Positions 1 through 8,420 of a stretch of DNA of 38,427 nt are shown in pieces. Origin of the DNA: Candidatus Zixiibacteriota bacterium (GTDB taxonomy: Bacteria; Zixibacteria; MSB-5A5; GN15; FEB-12); contig QNAF01000001.1 of the NCBI GenBank assembly GCA_003641405.1, positions 1-38,427 on the forward strand. The letters are read 5' to 3'. A program made the translations under genes and the position numbers. The first letter of the stretch is position 1. Each line of letters opens with the position of its first letter. The notes under the pieces are model-generated. The model worked only from the letters and a program-made list of their open reading frames with translations, made no database searches and was not told the DNA's origin.

Positions 1-522
1 CCGGAATACCGTGGAGTGAAAGACAAGGTCCTGATGTTCGCCGACTGTGCTGTTATTCCTAACCCGAGCCCCGCACAACTGGCATCGATCGCTGTTTCCA
101 CGGCTGAAACGATGAAGTTCCTCACCGGTGAAGAACCTAAAGTAGCCATGCTGTCTTTCTCTACGAAAGGATCGGCAAAACACAGTGACGTTGACAAAGT
201 GCTTTCTGCCCTGGAGATACTCCGGAGCGATCACCCTGACCTGAAAGTGGACGGGGAACTTCAGGTCGATGCCGCTATCGTGCCGGAAGTAGCCAACAAG
301 AAAGCGCCGGACTCTCCCATAGGTGGTGACGCCAACGTTCTCGTGTTCCCCGACCTGGATTCCGGCAACATTGCCTATAAACTGGTACAAAGACTGGCCA
401 ACGCCACAGCTACCGGCCCGATCATTCAGGGCCTGGCCAGTCCGGCGAATGACCTTTCGCGTGGATGTTCCGTACAAGACATTGTTGATGTGACCGCAAT
501 TGCGACGCTGTTAAAAGGATAA
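1..522 (+). CDS. pta: Phosphate acetyltransferase, C-terminal part (gene cut by window edge)
   Basis: The open frame runs in from base 1 with no real start; the GTG at base 16 is internal, so the 5' part lies outside the window. The 173 visible codons match the C-terminal half of the phosphate acetyl/butyryltransferase family. Recognisable stretches are SFSTKGSAKH, DGELQVDAAIVPEV, FPDLDSGNIAYKLVQRL and LSRGCSVQDIV. The known family reaction is reversible transfer of acetyl between CoA and phosphate, linking acetyl-CoA to acetyl phosphate in the cytoplasm. The aminotransferase start follows 4 nt after the stop, so the two are probably cotranscribed. I cannot tell from this fragment whether the missing N-terminus carries a DRTGG or malic-enzyme domain, and no acetate kinase is visible. 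Confidence 0.9.
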   Translation, partial: PEYRGVKDKVLMFADCAVIPNPSPAQLASIAVSTAETMKFLTGEEPKVAMLSFSTKGSAKHSDVDKVLSALEILRSDHPDLKVDGELQVDAAIVPEVANKKAPDSPIGGDANVLVFPDLDSGNIAYKLVQRLANATATGPIIQGLASPANDLSRGCSVQDIVDVTAIATLLKG

Positions 523-526
523 GGAT

Positions 527-1744
527 ATGAGTATCAGTCAACTTGCAAGAGAAGTCAAAGAGTCCCCGACTCTTCGGCTGAATGAAGAGGCCGCCCGCCT
601 TCGGGATAAAGGGGAGCCGGTGATTCATCTTGGCTCCGGTGAACCAAAGTCCAAAGTACCACTCGACGCTATTTTGGCCTGTTCCGCCAAACTGAAAACG
701 GCTGATATCCGGTACACGCCAACTGAAGGTATCCCCGCGCTGACAAAAGCAATCATCAAATACACCGAGGAAGCCTACGGTAAAGCAGTGGCTCCGGAGA
801 ATGTCTGCGCTCACGCGGGAGCCAAACAAGCCGTTTACAACATCCTGATGACTATCCTGAACCCGCAGGATGAAGTTATTATTCCGGCCCCGTACTGGGT
901 GAGCTATCCTGAAATCATTAAGATGCTCTATGGAGTACCGGTTGTTGTCCAACCGGAGGATGGTCGATTCCAGCCCCGCGCTCAGGATATCAAAGAAGTT
1001 GTCGGGTCGTATACCAAGGCAATTATCCTCAACAGCCCGAACAATCCTTCCGGCGAAGTATATACAGCTGAGTTCATTCAGGAAATGGTAGAGTTCTGTG
1101 AGCAGAAACAGATCTATCTCATAATGGATGACATCTACCAAAAGTTGATCTTCGATGGTCGCCGTCCGGTCTCATGCTATGACTATGTAAAAGATGACTC
1201 GGACAACTCCCGCCTGATCGTCCTCAACGGTGTCTCCAAGATGTACGCCATGACCGGTTTTCGTATTGGCTGGTCAATCGCCAATACCAAAGTCACCAAA
1301 ACGTTGATCAATGTAGCCGCGCAGAATACATCCTGCCCATCAGTAGTATTGCAGGCAGCCGCAACCGGTGCTCTTGAAGGCATTCAAACCGGCGTCGAAA
1401 GCCTGCGACTGACCTTAGAGAACAACCGCAACGTCATGATGAAAGAGTTAGGCGCCTTTACCGGCGTTCGCTGTGTTAATCCCGGCGGCACTTTCTATTG
1501 TTTGCCGGACTTCAGAGCCTACAGCAAGAATTCGATAGAACTCTGCCGGTTCTTACTGGAGAAGGCGCTGGTGGTGACGGTGCCCGGTGTTGAATTCGGG
1601 ATGGAAGGTCACCTGAGACTTAGCTACTGCGGCACAATAAAGGAAATCACCGAGGGCATCCGGCGCATCAAATGGGCGCTTGATCCTGAGTCACCGAATG
1701 AAATCTACATCGGTGACCGCAAGATGAGGAGAGACTGGAAATGA
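527..1744 (+). CDS. PLP-dependent aminotransferase, aspartate aminotransferase-like (class I)
   Basis: This is a 405-residue fold-type I aminotransferase. Visible hallmarks are SPNNPSG at about 170-176, the DDIY segment near 201-204 with the pyridine-nitrogen Asp, and NGVSKMYAMTGFRIGW around 234-249, in which Lys238 is the expected Schiff-base lysine. The length is normal for bacterial AspB-type enzymes (about 390-410). The likely reaction is aspartate plus 2-oxoglutarate to oxaloacetate plus glutamate, but family members also act on aromatic or other amino acids. The ATG at 527 has AAAGGA at 514-519. The stop overlaps the pckA start (ATGA, 1741-1744), so the two are probably translationally coupled. 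That fits aspartate-derived oxaloacetate feeding PEP formation; the coupling is seen, the flux is inferred. Confidence 0.88.
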   Translation: MSISQLAREVKESPTLRLNEEAARLRDKGEPVIHLGSGEPKSKVPLDAILACSAKLKTADIRYTPTEGIPALTKAIIKYTEEAYGKAVAPENVCAHAGAKQAVYNILMTILNPQDEVIIPAPYWVSYPEIIKMLYGVPVVVQPEDGRFQPRAQDIKEVVGSYTKAIILNSPNNPSGEVYTAEFIQEMVEFCEQKQIYLIMDDIYQKLIFDGRRPVSCYDYVKDDSDNSRLIVLNGVSKMYAMTGFRIGWSIANTKVTKTLINVAAQNTSCPSVVLQAAATGALEGIQTGVESLRLTLENNRNVMMKELGAFTGVRCVNPGGTFYCLPDFRAYSKNSIELCRFLLEKALVVTVPGVEFGMEGHLRLSYCGTIKEITEGIRRIKWALDPESPNEIYIGDRKMRRDWK

Positions 1745-3393
1745 ACCAATACATAATCGATATCAAAACTCCCGCTCACGGCGAAGCACAATCGCTCAAA
1801 TCCGACTTCAGCCTGTCAAACCACGGTTTTCGCAACCTGCACAATGTCTACTGGAACCTGCCCGCCGAATCTCTCTACGAGGAAGTCGTTTTCCGTTCCG
1901 AAGGCTCCATCTCCCACATGGGACCGGTGGTCGTCAACACCGGAAAGCACACGGCACGAGCAGCCAATGACAAATTCGTTGTCCGTGAACCCGGCAGTGA
2001 GGAACACGTCTGGTGGGGTGAGTACAACCGACCGTTTAGCGTTGACAGGTTCAATTCCGTCTATCAGCGGCTCTTGGGGTATCTCCAGGGACACGATCTA
2101 TTCGTACGTGACTGCTATGCCGGAGCTGATCCGAACTACCGTCTGCCGGTTCGGATCATCACCGAAGACGCCTGGCACTCTTTGTTCGTCCGAAATATGC
2201 TCATCGAGCCGAAAACAAACGACGAACTGCGTCACTTTGTTCCCGACTTCACAATTATCTCCATTCCGTCTTTCCGGGCACAGCCTGAAATCGACGGCAC
2301 CCTCTCCCCTACTTTTATCCTGCTCAATTTCGATCAGCGCGTTTGCATTATCGGTGGCTCGGGTTACGGCGGCGAGATCAAAAAAGCTGTCTTCACCGTC
2401 CTCAACTACCTATTACCGCTCAGGGGTGTCCTGAGTATGCACTGCTCTGCCAATGTCGGCAAAGCAGGCGATTCTGCCCTGTTCTTCGGATTGTCCGGAA
2501 CCGGCAAGACTACCCTCTCGGCTGATCCGAGACGCAAACTGATCGGTGATGACGAGCACGGCTGGAGCGACGAAGGTTTATTTAACTTCGAAGGTGGCTG
2601 CTATGCCAAGGTTATCGCACTTTCTCCTACCTCCGAGCCGGAAATATATGCCTGCACACGCAAGTTCGGCACCGTGCTTGAGAATGTTGTCTTTGATCGT
2701 GTCACACGTCAACTCGACCTTGACGACGAGGTCCTGACGGAGAACACCCGGGCCGCCTATCCGTTACACTACATCGACAATGCCGTCCCTGATAAAATGG
2801 CCGGACACCCGAAGAACATCATCATGTTGACCTGTGATGCCTCTGGTGTAATGCCACCGATTGCGAGGCTCACCCCTGAGCAGGCTATGTACCACTTCAT
2901 CTCCGGCTACACCTCGAAAGTTGCCGGAACGGAAATCGACCTGGGTAAAGAACCTGAGCAGACTTTCAGTGCTTGTTTCGGAGCTCCCTTCATGGTGCAC
3001 CACCCGTACAAGTACGCGGAAATGCTCAAAAACAAGATGCTCAAACAAGAAGCTCAGTGCTGGCTGGTCAATACCGGCTGGAGCGGCGGACCTTACGGTA
3101 TCGGCAAACGGATGAGCATTCACCACACACGTACCTTACTCGACGCTGCTCTCTCAGGAGCACTCATGGACGTTGAGTACCGAATCGACCCGTATTTCAG
3201 ATTCGAAGTACCCAAAAGCTGTGAAGGCGTCCCGGCTAAGGTGCTAATGCCGAAGGAAACCTGGGAAGACCCCCAGGCATACGAGGAGAAATACATCCAG
3301 TTGGCCTCGCTGTTTATCGAGAACTTCAAGAAGTTCCAAGACGGCTGCCCGCCGGAGATAATTCAGGCCGGACCGGATCTGAGCGGGAAATAA
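1741..3393 (+). CDS. pckA: Phosphoenolpyruvate carboxykinase (ATP)
   Basis: The 550-residue protein has the full set of ATP-dependent PEPCK signatures. YGGEIKK at 209-215 carries the metal/substrate lysine region. The kinase-1a P-loop GLSGTGKTT is at 250-258 and the metal-binding DDEHGW is at 270-275. The C-terminal NTGWSGGPYGIGKRM segment binds nucleotide. The enzyme converts oxaloacetate and ATP to PEP, ADP and CO2, and the reverse in some fermenters. The length is typical (530-550). GAGGAGA at 1726-1732 lies 8 nt before the ATG, and the start overlaps the aminotransferase stop by 4 nt. It is the last gene of a pta-aminotransferase-pckA unit; a clear terminator was not seen, only a short inverted repeat about 50 nt downstream. 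Confidence 0.96.
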   Translation: MNQYIIDIKTPAHGEAQSLKSDFSLSNHGFRNLHNVYWNLPAESLYEEVVFRSEGSISHMGPVVVNTGKHTARAANDKFVVREPGSEEHVWWGEYNRPFSVDRFNSVYQRLLGYLQGHDLFVRDCYAGADPNYRLPVRIITEDAWHSLFVRNMLIEPKTNDELRHFVPDFTIISIPSFRAQPEIDGTLSPTFILLNFDQRVCIIGGSGYGGEIKKAVFTVLNYLLPLRGVLSMHCSANVGKAGDSALFFGLSGTGKTTLSADPRRKLIGDDEHGWSDEGLFNFEGGCYAKVIALSPTSEPEIYACTRKFGTVLENVVFDRVTRQLDLDDEVLTENTRAAYPLHYIDNAVPDKMAGHPKNIIMLTCDASGVMPPIARLTPEQAMYHFISGYTSKVAGTEIDLGKEPEQTFSACFGAPFMVHHPYKYAEMLKNKMLKQEAQCWLVNTGWSGGPYGIGKRMSIHHTRTLLDAALSGALMDVEYRIDPYFRFEVPKSCEGVPAKVLMPKETWEDPQAYEEKYIQLASLFIENFKKFQDGCPPEIIQAGPDLSGK

Positions 3394-3440
3394 TCTCGCG
3401 GCTGAAGACGGCCCCTAAATCGTGAAGGAATTGGACGCAT

Positions 3441-3460
3441 CCGTGTGATAATTAACACGG
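3441..3460 (+). promoter_or_regulatory. Inverted repeat with embedded -10-like element ahead of fmdB
   Basis: CCGTGT (3441-3446) and ACACGG (3455-3460) form perfect 6-bp arms around an 8-nt AT-rich centre. The centre contains GATAAT (3447-3452) preceded by TG, which resembles an extended -10. It lies between the pckA stop and the FmdB start. It could be a promoter/operator for the fmdB-oxidase pair or a weak hairpin; no good -35 and no T-tract are present. Confidence 0.3.
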
Positions 3461-3480
3461 ATGTGGAGTCTATTTGAAAT

Positions 3481-3804
3481 ATGCCTACATACCAGTACCG
3501 GTGCACTGAGTGCAAATACGAATTCGAGGAGTTTCAGTCGATTACAGAAGACCCGATTGAGGTCTGCCCTTCCTGCAACGGCAAGGTGCATAGGTTGATC
3601 TCCGGCGGTGCCGGCTTCCTGTTGAAAGGTACTGGATTCTACCAAACGGACCACAGAAGCAAGGCCTACCTTGATAGCGCTCGCAAGGAGAAATCTGCCT
3701 CTTCGACTGCATCCTCAAGTTCATCCCACTCCAAGTCATCAAAACCCAGCAGTGGCTCGTCTCCGAAATCGAGCGATAAGAAGAGCTCATCAAGCGGTAG
3801 TTAG
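3481..3804 (+). CDS. FmdB-family zinc-ribbon protein with Ser/Lys-rich tail
   Basis: This 107-residue protein begins MPTYQYRC and has a four-cysteine zinc ribbon, Cys8-x2-Cys11 and Cys29-x2-Cys32. The GTGFYQTDHR segment typical of the FmdB putative regulatory family follows. From about residue 68 to the end the sequence is almost entirely Ser, Lys, Pro and Gly and is probably disordered. Family members were first noted near formamidase/methylamidase genes, but their biochemical role is unknown. GGAG at 3465-3468 lies about 12 nt before the ATG, a long spacing. The oxidase gene starts 21 nt downstream, so they probably share a transcript. The family assignment is firm; no function is claimed. 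Confidence 0.88.
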   Translation: MPTYQYRCTECKYEFEEFQSITEDPIEVCPSCNGKVHRLISGGAGFLLKGTGFYQTDHRSKAYLDSARKEKSASSTASSSSSHSKSSKPSSGSSPKSSDKKSSSSGS

Positions 3805-3825
3805 GTACCACAGATCGGTGATATT

Positions 3826-5190
3826 ATGTGTCCTGAGAGAGTATCCAAGCTTAGAAAACTCCTCGGCGCTCCCGATTCTCTGATCACCGACCTACGTGAA
3901 CATCAGAGCTATCTGACGGATGCCACCTACTTTTCAGAAACTCCGATTTCACTTCTCTTGGCGGAGTCGGTATCGGACATCGTAACGACGGTAGATTTCT
4001 GCGGTCAGCACAACGTTCCGATCACACCTCGTGGTGCCGGCACCGGGTTGTCAGGAGGGTGTGTTGCTTCTGAAGGCGCCCTGCTGCTGTCCACAGAAAA
4101 GCTTCGTGATCTTCAGATCGATCCTTCCGACAGGTCTGCCGTCTGCGGCCCCGGCGTCATCACTAAGGAACTGCAGGACGCTGCCGCGGCGTACGGCCTT
4201 GCCTACCCTCCTGATCCCGCCAGCTACGAGGAGTCTACTCTTGGTGGCAACGTGGCCGAAGGCGCAGGTGGTTTGAGCTGTAACAGATTCGGCGTAACCA
4301 AGGACTATATCCTTGGTCTGGAAGCTGTTCTGGCCGACGGTTCGCTTCTCAAATGCGGCCGATTCTGTAGAAACCGCGGATTCTCTATTGGCGATATCCT
4401 GATCGCCAGCGAGGGGACTCTGGCGATTATAACCAGAATCGCCGTTCGGTTGATCCCTTTACCGGGCCAAGACACGACAATCCTTGTAGCTTTCGATCAG
4501 CCTCATAACGCCGCCCAGACAGTGGCAGACATCAATGCCGCAGGCATAATCCCGACCGTAATGGAGTTTATGGACGGTGACGCTGTTGAGTGTTCCAATC
4601 AATATGAGCAGACCGAAGGTTTGGACAATGCCGCAGCCATATTACTTTTCGAGACTTCAGATGTCGAAACCGAATTGCAAACCGCTCAGATAGGACGGTT
4701 GTGCCAGGATAATAATTGCTCCTACCTGCGAATCGAGTCCGATCCGGCTCGCGCCGAAGCCCTCTGGCAGATTCGACGTAACCTCTCTTTGGCCACCAAA
4801 GATGCCGCCGCATACCGCATCTCCGAGGATGTGGCCGTACCCAACAGCCATTTCCCCGCACTGGTTGACTTAGTAGCCCAAATGAACGCTCAGAGCAGTC
4901 TGAGGATCAACTCCTATGGTCACGCCGGTGACGGCAACCTTCATGTCAATTTCATGGCTGGTTCCGACTCACCTGAGAACATGGCCGAGATCGACCGTTG
5001 GGTTGAGAAACTCATGCGCAGGACAGTTGAGTTGGATGGCACGCTTACCGGCGAGCACGGGATCGGGCTGGCCAAGCGTGCTTACCTGGACCTCGAATTC
5101 GACTCCTCCACACTGGGAGCTATGATGAAAATCAAGTCCGTCTTCGATCCTCACGGGCTCCTGAACCCTGACAAAATTCTCCCTCATTGA
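3826..5190 (+). CDS. FAD-linked oxidase, glycolate oxidase (GlcD) / D-lactate dehydrogenase type
   Basis: The 454-residue protein has an FAD_binding_4 (PCMH) domain followed by an FAD-oxidase C-terminal domain. The flavin-pyrophosphate loop PRGAGTGLSGGCV is at 68-80, and a second FAD-contact block, with STLGGNVAEGAGG, runs to about 149. The C-terminal domain shows GHAGDGNLH at 365-373 and GEHGIG at 409-414, both diagnostic of the GlcD/D-LDH/D-2-hydroxyglutarate dehydrogenase group. It should oxidise a D-2-hydroxy acid to the 2-oxo acid; which one cannot be read from sequence. The partner Fe-S subunit GlcF is not adjacent. The Shine-Dalgarno site is weak, so the start is the least certain part. 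Confidence 0.88.
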   Translation: MCPERVSKLRKLLGAPDSLITDLREHQSYLTDATYFSETPISLLLAESVSDIVTTVDFCGQHNVPITPRGAGTGLSGGCVASEGALLLSTEKLRDLQIDPSDRSAVCGPGVITKELQDAAAAYGLAYPPDPASYEESTLGGNVAEGAGGLSCNRFGVTKDYILGLEAVLADGSLLKCGRFCRNRGFSIGDILIASEGTLAIITRIAVRLIPLPGQDTTILVAFDQPHNAAQTVADINAAGIIPTVMEFMDGDAVECSNQYEQTEGLDNAAAILLFETSDVETELQTAQIGRLCQDNNCSYLRIESDPARAEALWQIRRNLSLATKDAAAYRISEDVAVPNSHFPALVDLVAQMNAQSSLRINSYGHAGDGNLHVNFMAGSDSPENMAEIDRWVEKLMRRTVELDGTLTGEHGIGLAKRAYLDLEFDSSTLGAMMKIKSVFDPHGLLNPDKILPH

Positions 5191-5219
5191 AAAATCGGAC
5201 AATATCGTTCGTGTAAGTG

Positions 5220-5248
5220 TTGACAGAACTGATCTAACAATATATTAT
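5220..5248 (+). promoter_or_regulatory. Strong sigma70-type promoter for citrate synthase
   Basis: TTGACA at 5220-5225 is separated by 17 nt from TATTAT at 5243-5248, giving 6/6 and 5/6 matches to the housekeeping consensus. The predicted start is near 5255, leaving a leader of about 80 nt before the citrate synthase ATG, which has AAGGAG at 5323-5328. The gene can therefore be transcribed independently of the oxidase upstream. Confidence 0.7.
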
Positions 5249-5334
5249 TGCCGACAATGTGGAAGTTTTCACATCGTGACAATGCAAGAAATGCTAACTG
5301 AAAACACATATACAAGAAGCCAAAGGAGACCATC

Positions 5335-6615
5335 ATGGCAAAAACACTGAGGGAGAAACTCGACGGAATGATCCCGAAGTTGAGGGATGAACGCGTCAAA
5401 CTCATCAAGGGTCACGGTACTCATGTGATCTCGCAATGCACGGTCGCTCAGGCGATCGGTGGCATGCGCGGTGTCAAAAGTATGGTATGTGACACTTCGG
5501 TTGTCGAGCCTGACAAGGGATTGTTTGTCCGCGGACAATCTATCCTGAAACTCAAAGACCGCCTCCCTGAGGAGATCTTCTGGAACCTGATCACCGGCGA
5601 CTTCCCGTCCAAGGATGAGTTGGCACAGTTTCAGAAGGAGCTGAAAGCCAACGGCGAAGTTCCGAACTATGTCTGGAAAGTTCTCAAGGCGATGCCGAAA
5701 TCCTCGCATCCGATGGCCATGCTCGACACGGCTATCCTAGCGATGGAAAATGAATCAGCGTTCCGCCGCGAGTATTCCAAAGGTATTCCCAAGACGGAAT
5801 ACTGGATTCCCACGCTCGAAGACGCTATGCGCATTCTGGGTACGATCCACGTTATTGCAGCCGGCGTCTACCGCATCAAGTATTTCAAGGGTGACCTGAT
5901 TGCCCCGTCGAAGAAGCTTGACATGGGTGCTGACTACGCCAAGATGCTTGGTCTCAAACCCCACAAGGGTCAGACCGCTGAAATGATGCGCCTTTACCTC
6001 ACGCTGCACTGTGACCACGAAGGTGGCAACGTTTCTGCTAACACCTGTCACACTGTCGGTTCTGCCCTCTCCGATCCGTTCTATGCGGTCTCGGCAGGTC
6101 TGAACGGCTTGGCAGGTCCTCTGCACGGCCTGGCCAACCAGGAATGCCTCAACTGGGTTCTCCAGACAATGGAGAAATTCGGTGGCGCCCCGTCTGAGAA
6201 AGAAATCGAAGACTATGCCTGGGAAACGCTCAACGCCCACAAGGTAATTCCGGGCTACGGACACGCTGTCCTCCGCGTGACCGATCCGCGCTTCACGGCA
6301 TTCAACCAGTTTGGCAAGAAGTACTTGAAGAAAGACCCGGTCTTCCAGACAGTCGATCGCGTTTTCAAGGTTGTGCCGAAGGTACTCAAAGCTCATGGCA
6401 AGGCTGCCAACCCGTGGCCGAATGTTGACGCCGGTTCTGGCGCCCTCCTGTACTACTACGGCCTGACTCAGTTCGAGTACTACACTGTGCTGTTCTCAGT
6501 CTCGCGTGCGATGGGCATGCTCTCGCAGCAGGTCCTCAACCGTGCGCTGGGTACGCCGATCACACGGCCGAAATCAGTCAGCACCAAGTGGCTGAAGACC
6601 CAGGTGAAGAAGTAG
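5335..6615 (+). CDS. gltA: Citrate synthase, eukaryotic/mitochondrial-like type
   Basis: The 426-residue enzyme condenses acetyl-CoA and oxaloacetate to citrate. It clearly belongs to the mitochondrial-like subgroup rather than the common bacterial hexameric GltA. The segment VGSALSDPFY, the block NGLAGPLHGLANQE and PGYGHAVLR closely resemble vertebrate enzymes. Catalytic residues are present as His264, His310 and Asp365. They correspond to pig heart His274, His320 and Asp375 with a constant offset of 10, implying no net indel between them. Bacteria such as Geobacter are known to carry this type. AAGGAG lies 6 nt before the ATG; the gene has its own promoter and a clear terminator, so it is probably monocistronic. 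The symbol is a functional label only. Confidence 0.95.
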   Translation: MAKTLREKLDGMIPKLRDERVKLIKGHGTHVISQCTVAQAIGGMRGVKSMVCDTSVVEPDKGLFVRGQSILKLKDRLPEEIFWNLITGDFPSKDELAQFQKELKANGEVPNYVWKVLKAMPKSSHPMAMLDTAILAMENESAFRREYSKGIPKTEYWIPTLEDAMRILGTIHVIAAGVYRIKYFKGDLIAPSKKLDMGADYAKMLGLKPHKGQTAEMMRLYLTLHCDHEGGNVSANTCHTVGSALSDPFYAVSAGLNGLAGPLHGLANQECLNWVLQTMEKFGGAPSEKEIEDYAWETLNAHKVIPGYGHAVLRVTDPRFTAFNQFGKKYLKKDPVFQTVDRVFKVVPKVLKAHGKAANPWPNVDAGSGALLYYYGLTQFEYYTVLFSVSRAMGMLSQQVLNRALGTPITRPKSVSTKWLKTQVKK

Positions 6616-6640
6616 TCGATTTCGCATCAGCGAATACAAC

Positions 6641-6670
6641 AAGGCGGCTCTGCTTTCAGGGCCGCCTTTT
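6641..6670 (+). terminator. Rho-independent terminator after citrate synthase
   Basis: AAGGCGGC (6641-6648) and GCCGCCTT (6661-6668) form a perfect 8-bp stem with a 12-nt loop, followed by more T residues. It lies 25 nt after the citrate synthase stop. It also sits just past the end of the convergent kinase gene and may act weakly on that strand. Confidence 0.85.
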
Positions 6671-6690
6671 CAATTGTGACGCTTGGTATA

Positions 6691-8370
6691 TCAAACTTTT
6701 GGCAGCGTGATTACAAATCTCGCACCATTTGCATACTGCTCGTCCAACTGCACATCGCCGTCCATGTCTGAAACAATCTTCTGAATAGTCGCAAGGCCCA
6801 GACCCGTGCCGGCTTCTTTCGTGGTGTAATAGGGTGCAAACAGTTTGTCGCGCGAATCCGCAGGTACGCCGGGACCGTCATCGGCAATCGCAATCACTAC
6901 CTTACTGCCGTCACGGACAGCCGAGACACGGAACTTCCCCGTTGCCCCGGCCAGAGCTTCCTTGGTATTGTTGAACAAATTCAGAAAGACCTGTTTGAGT
7001 TGATTTGGGTCGGCGCGTACAGTCAGGCCCGGCTCACATTTGATACTTACGTCAAGCTCCAGCTTCTCCCCTTCCACTCTTAACAGATCGCCAATCTCCG
7101 TCAGAAGAGAATCCAGCCGAATCTCCCCGCGCTGTGTGGTTTCCTGGCGAGCCAGTGCCAGAAAGCGGGTAATGATATCATTAAGGCGCGTTGTCTCGGA
7201 TCGTATCTGTTTAGTGAAAGAGTTGTACTGCTCGTGGTCCTGTTCAGGCGAAAACTCTGCCTGCAAACGCTGCGCGGCAATCGAGATCGTATTGAGGGGG
7301 TTGCGGATCTCATGTGCGACTCCCGCCGCCAGATTCCCCATCTCAGAAAGTCGTTCTTTGCGTCGCGCCTGCTGTTCGTACTTCTCCATAAGTTCCCAAC
7401 GCTTGCGTCGTCCACGCAAATAGGCCAGGGCGACTATCAGCAAGACAAACAGTACACTGGAGAATATGATCATCTGATGATCAAACCCGCGACTGACAGA
7501 GTAGTAACCGTCGAGTGAAAGACCAACACGAAACAACCCGAATTTGAACTGAGGTGACGAGAACGGACGCACGAGTTCAAGTACGTTCTTGCCCTGAAAC
7601 TCAAAGATGCGACTTACAATTGTATCGGAATCCTGAGCGTCAGTGAGAAAGGGATCAGACTCTATAGCCAACAAATTACCCGGCTTGCACGAGGCGAAAA
7701 TAATACCCTCATCGGATTGATAAATAATGTATTCGACACCCTTCTCACGTGCCATTCGCTGTGACAGGTAGCCAATCCCGGTCTGTCGTAATGCCTCGCC
7801 GTAATACAGGGCATCCGTGGCAAGAGCAATGACGCGGTCAAGCTGATTGGTGACTTCCAAGTAGTAGTGAACCATCTCGCCATGAATTCCACTTTCGTCA
7901 AGCAGTAACACATAATTAGATTCCGGGGCCCTGATCAGTTCTCCCATCTCCTGTTCCACGAAATCTGGAAGACCCCGGTCTCCTCCTCGAACAGTAATAC
8001 CGGTCACCGTCTCAGTATGTCCATCGAAAATGTATGCACCGAGCAGATCGTGAGAAAGTGCAAATGTCATCCAGTCCTGCTCAGAGAGACCGGCGATATC
8101 CCGCTCCAACAAAGTCGTCACGAGATCATGGTAACGGAATTCAACCAGCTCGTCATAGAAAGCTTCGGCAGTAATGGCATTGTCGGCAGCTTGCGCAAGT
8201 GACTCAGTAAACGCAGTACCCTGGGCTACAAGCAACTCGAAGCTGCTGGCTCGACTCTGACGAGTCGAAACCCAGGTAATTGCGAATACGACAACCGTAA
8301 GAACGACTGCGATGATTGATAGCAGTCGATAGTCAAATCTGCCTGGGTGAGAAACGGGCAATCCTTTCAT
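6691..8370 (-). CDS. Membrane sensor histidine kinase (orphan)
   Basis: The 559-residue kinase has a transmembrane helix at about 15-34 and an extracytoplasmic sensor region to about 299. A second helix lies at 300-318 and a short linker follows. The HisKA segment GNLAAGVAHEIRNPLN carries His353 as the expected phosphorylation site. The HATPase domain shows the N-box (NLFNNTKEAL, 464-473), the G1 box DDGPGVP (497-503) and the G2 box GTGLGL (521-526). All residues needed for autophosphorylation are present. The sensor region is not one I recognise by name but resembles double-Cache-like periplasmic sensors. The gene follows the second kinase by 50 nt on the same strand. No response regulator lies nearby, so the partner must be encoded elsewhere. 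Confidence 0.92.
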   Translation of the reverse strand: MKGLPVSHPGRFDYRLLSIIAVVLTVVVFAITWVSTRQSRASSFELLVAQGTAFTESLAQAADNAITAEAFYDELVEFRYHDLVTTLLERDIAGLSEQDWMTFALSHDLLGAYIFDGHTETVTGITVRGGDRGLPDFVEQEMGELIRAPESNYVLLLDESGIHGEMVHYYLEVTNQLDRVIALATDALYYGEALRQTGIGYLSQRMAREKGVEYIIYQSDEGIIFASCKPGNLLAIESDPFLTDAQDSDTIVSRIFEFQGKNVLELVRPFSSPQFKFGLFRVGLSLDGYYSVSRGFDHQMIIFSSVLFVLLIVALAYLRGRRKRWELMEKYEQQARRKERLSEMGNLAAGVAHEIRNPLNTISIAAQRLQAEFSPEQDHEQYNSFTKQIRSETTRLNDIITRFLALARQETTQRGEIRLDSLLTEIGDLLRVEGEKLELDVSIKCEPGLTVRADPNQLKQVFLNLFNNTKEALAGATGKFRVSAVRDGSKVVIAIADDGPGVPADSRDKLFAPYYTTKEAGTGLGLATIQKIVSDMDGDVQLDEQYANGARFVITLPKV

Positions 8371-8420
8371 CGCCCTAAGCTATTGGCACAGCAAAAGATG
8401 GGCAACAAAAATCCGGCACT

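Noticed and set aside
422..1141. Long minus-strand open frame of 239 codons
   Set aside because: It lies antisense to pta and the aminotransferase, whose motifs are intact, and shows no recognisable protein features.
5755..6396. Minus-strand open frame of 213 codons inside citrate synthase
   Set aside because: It is antisense to a strongly conserved gene and is a by-product of its codon use.
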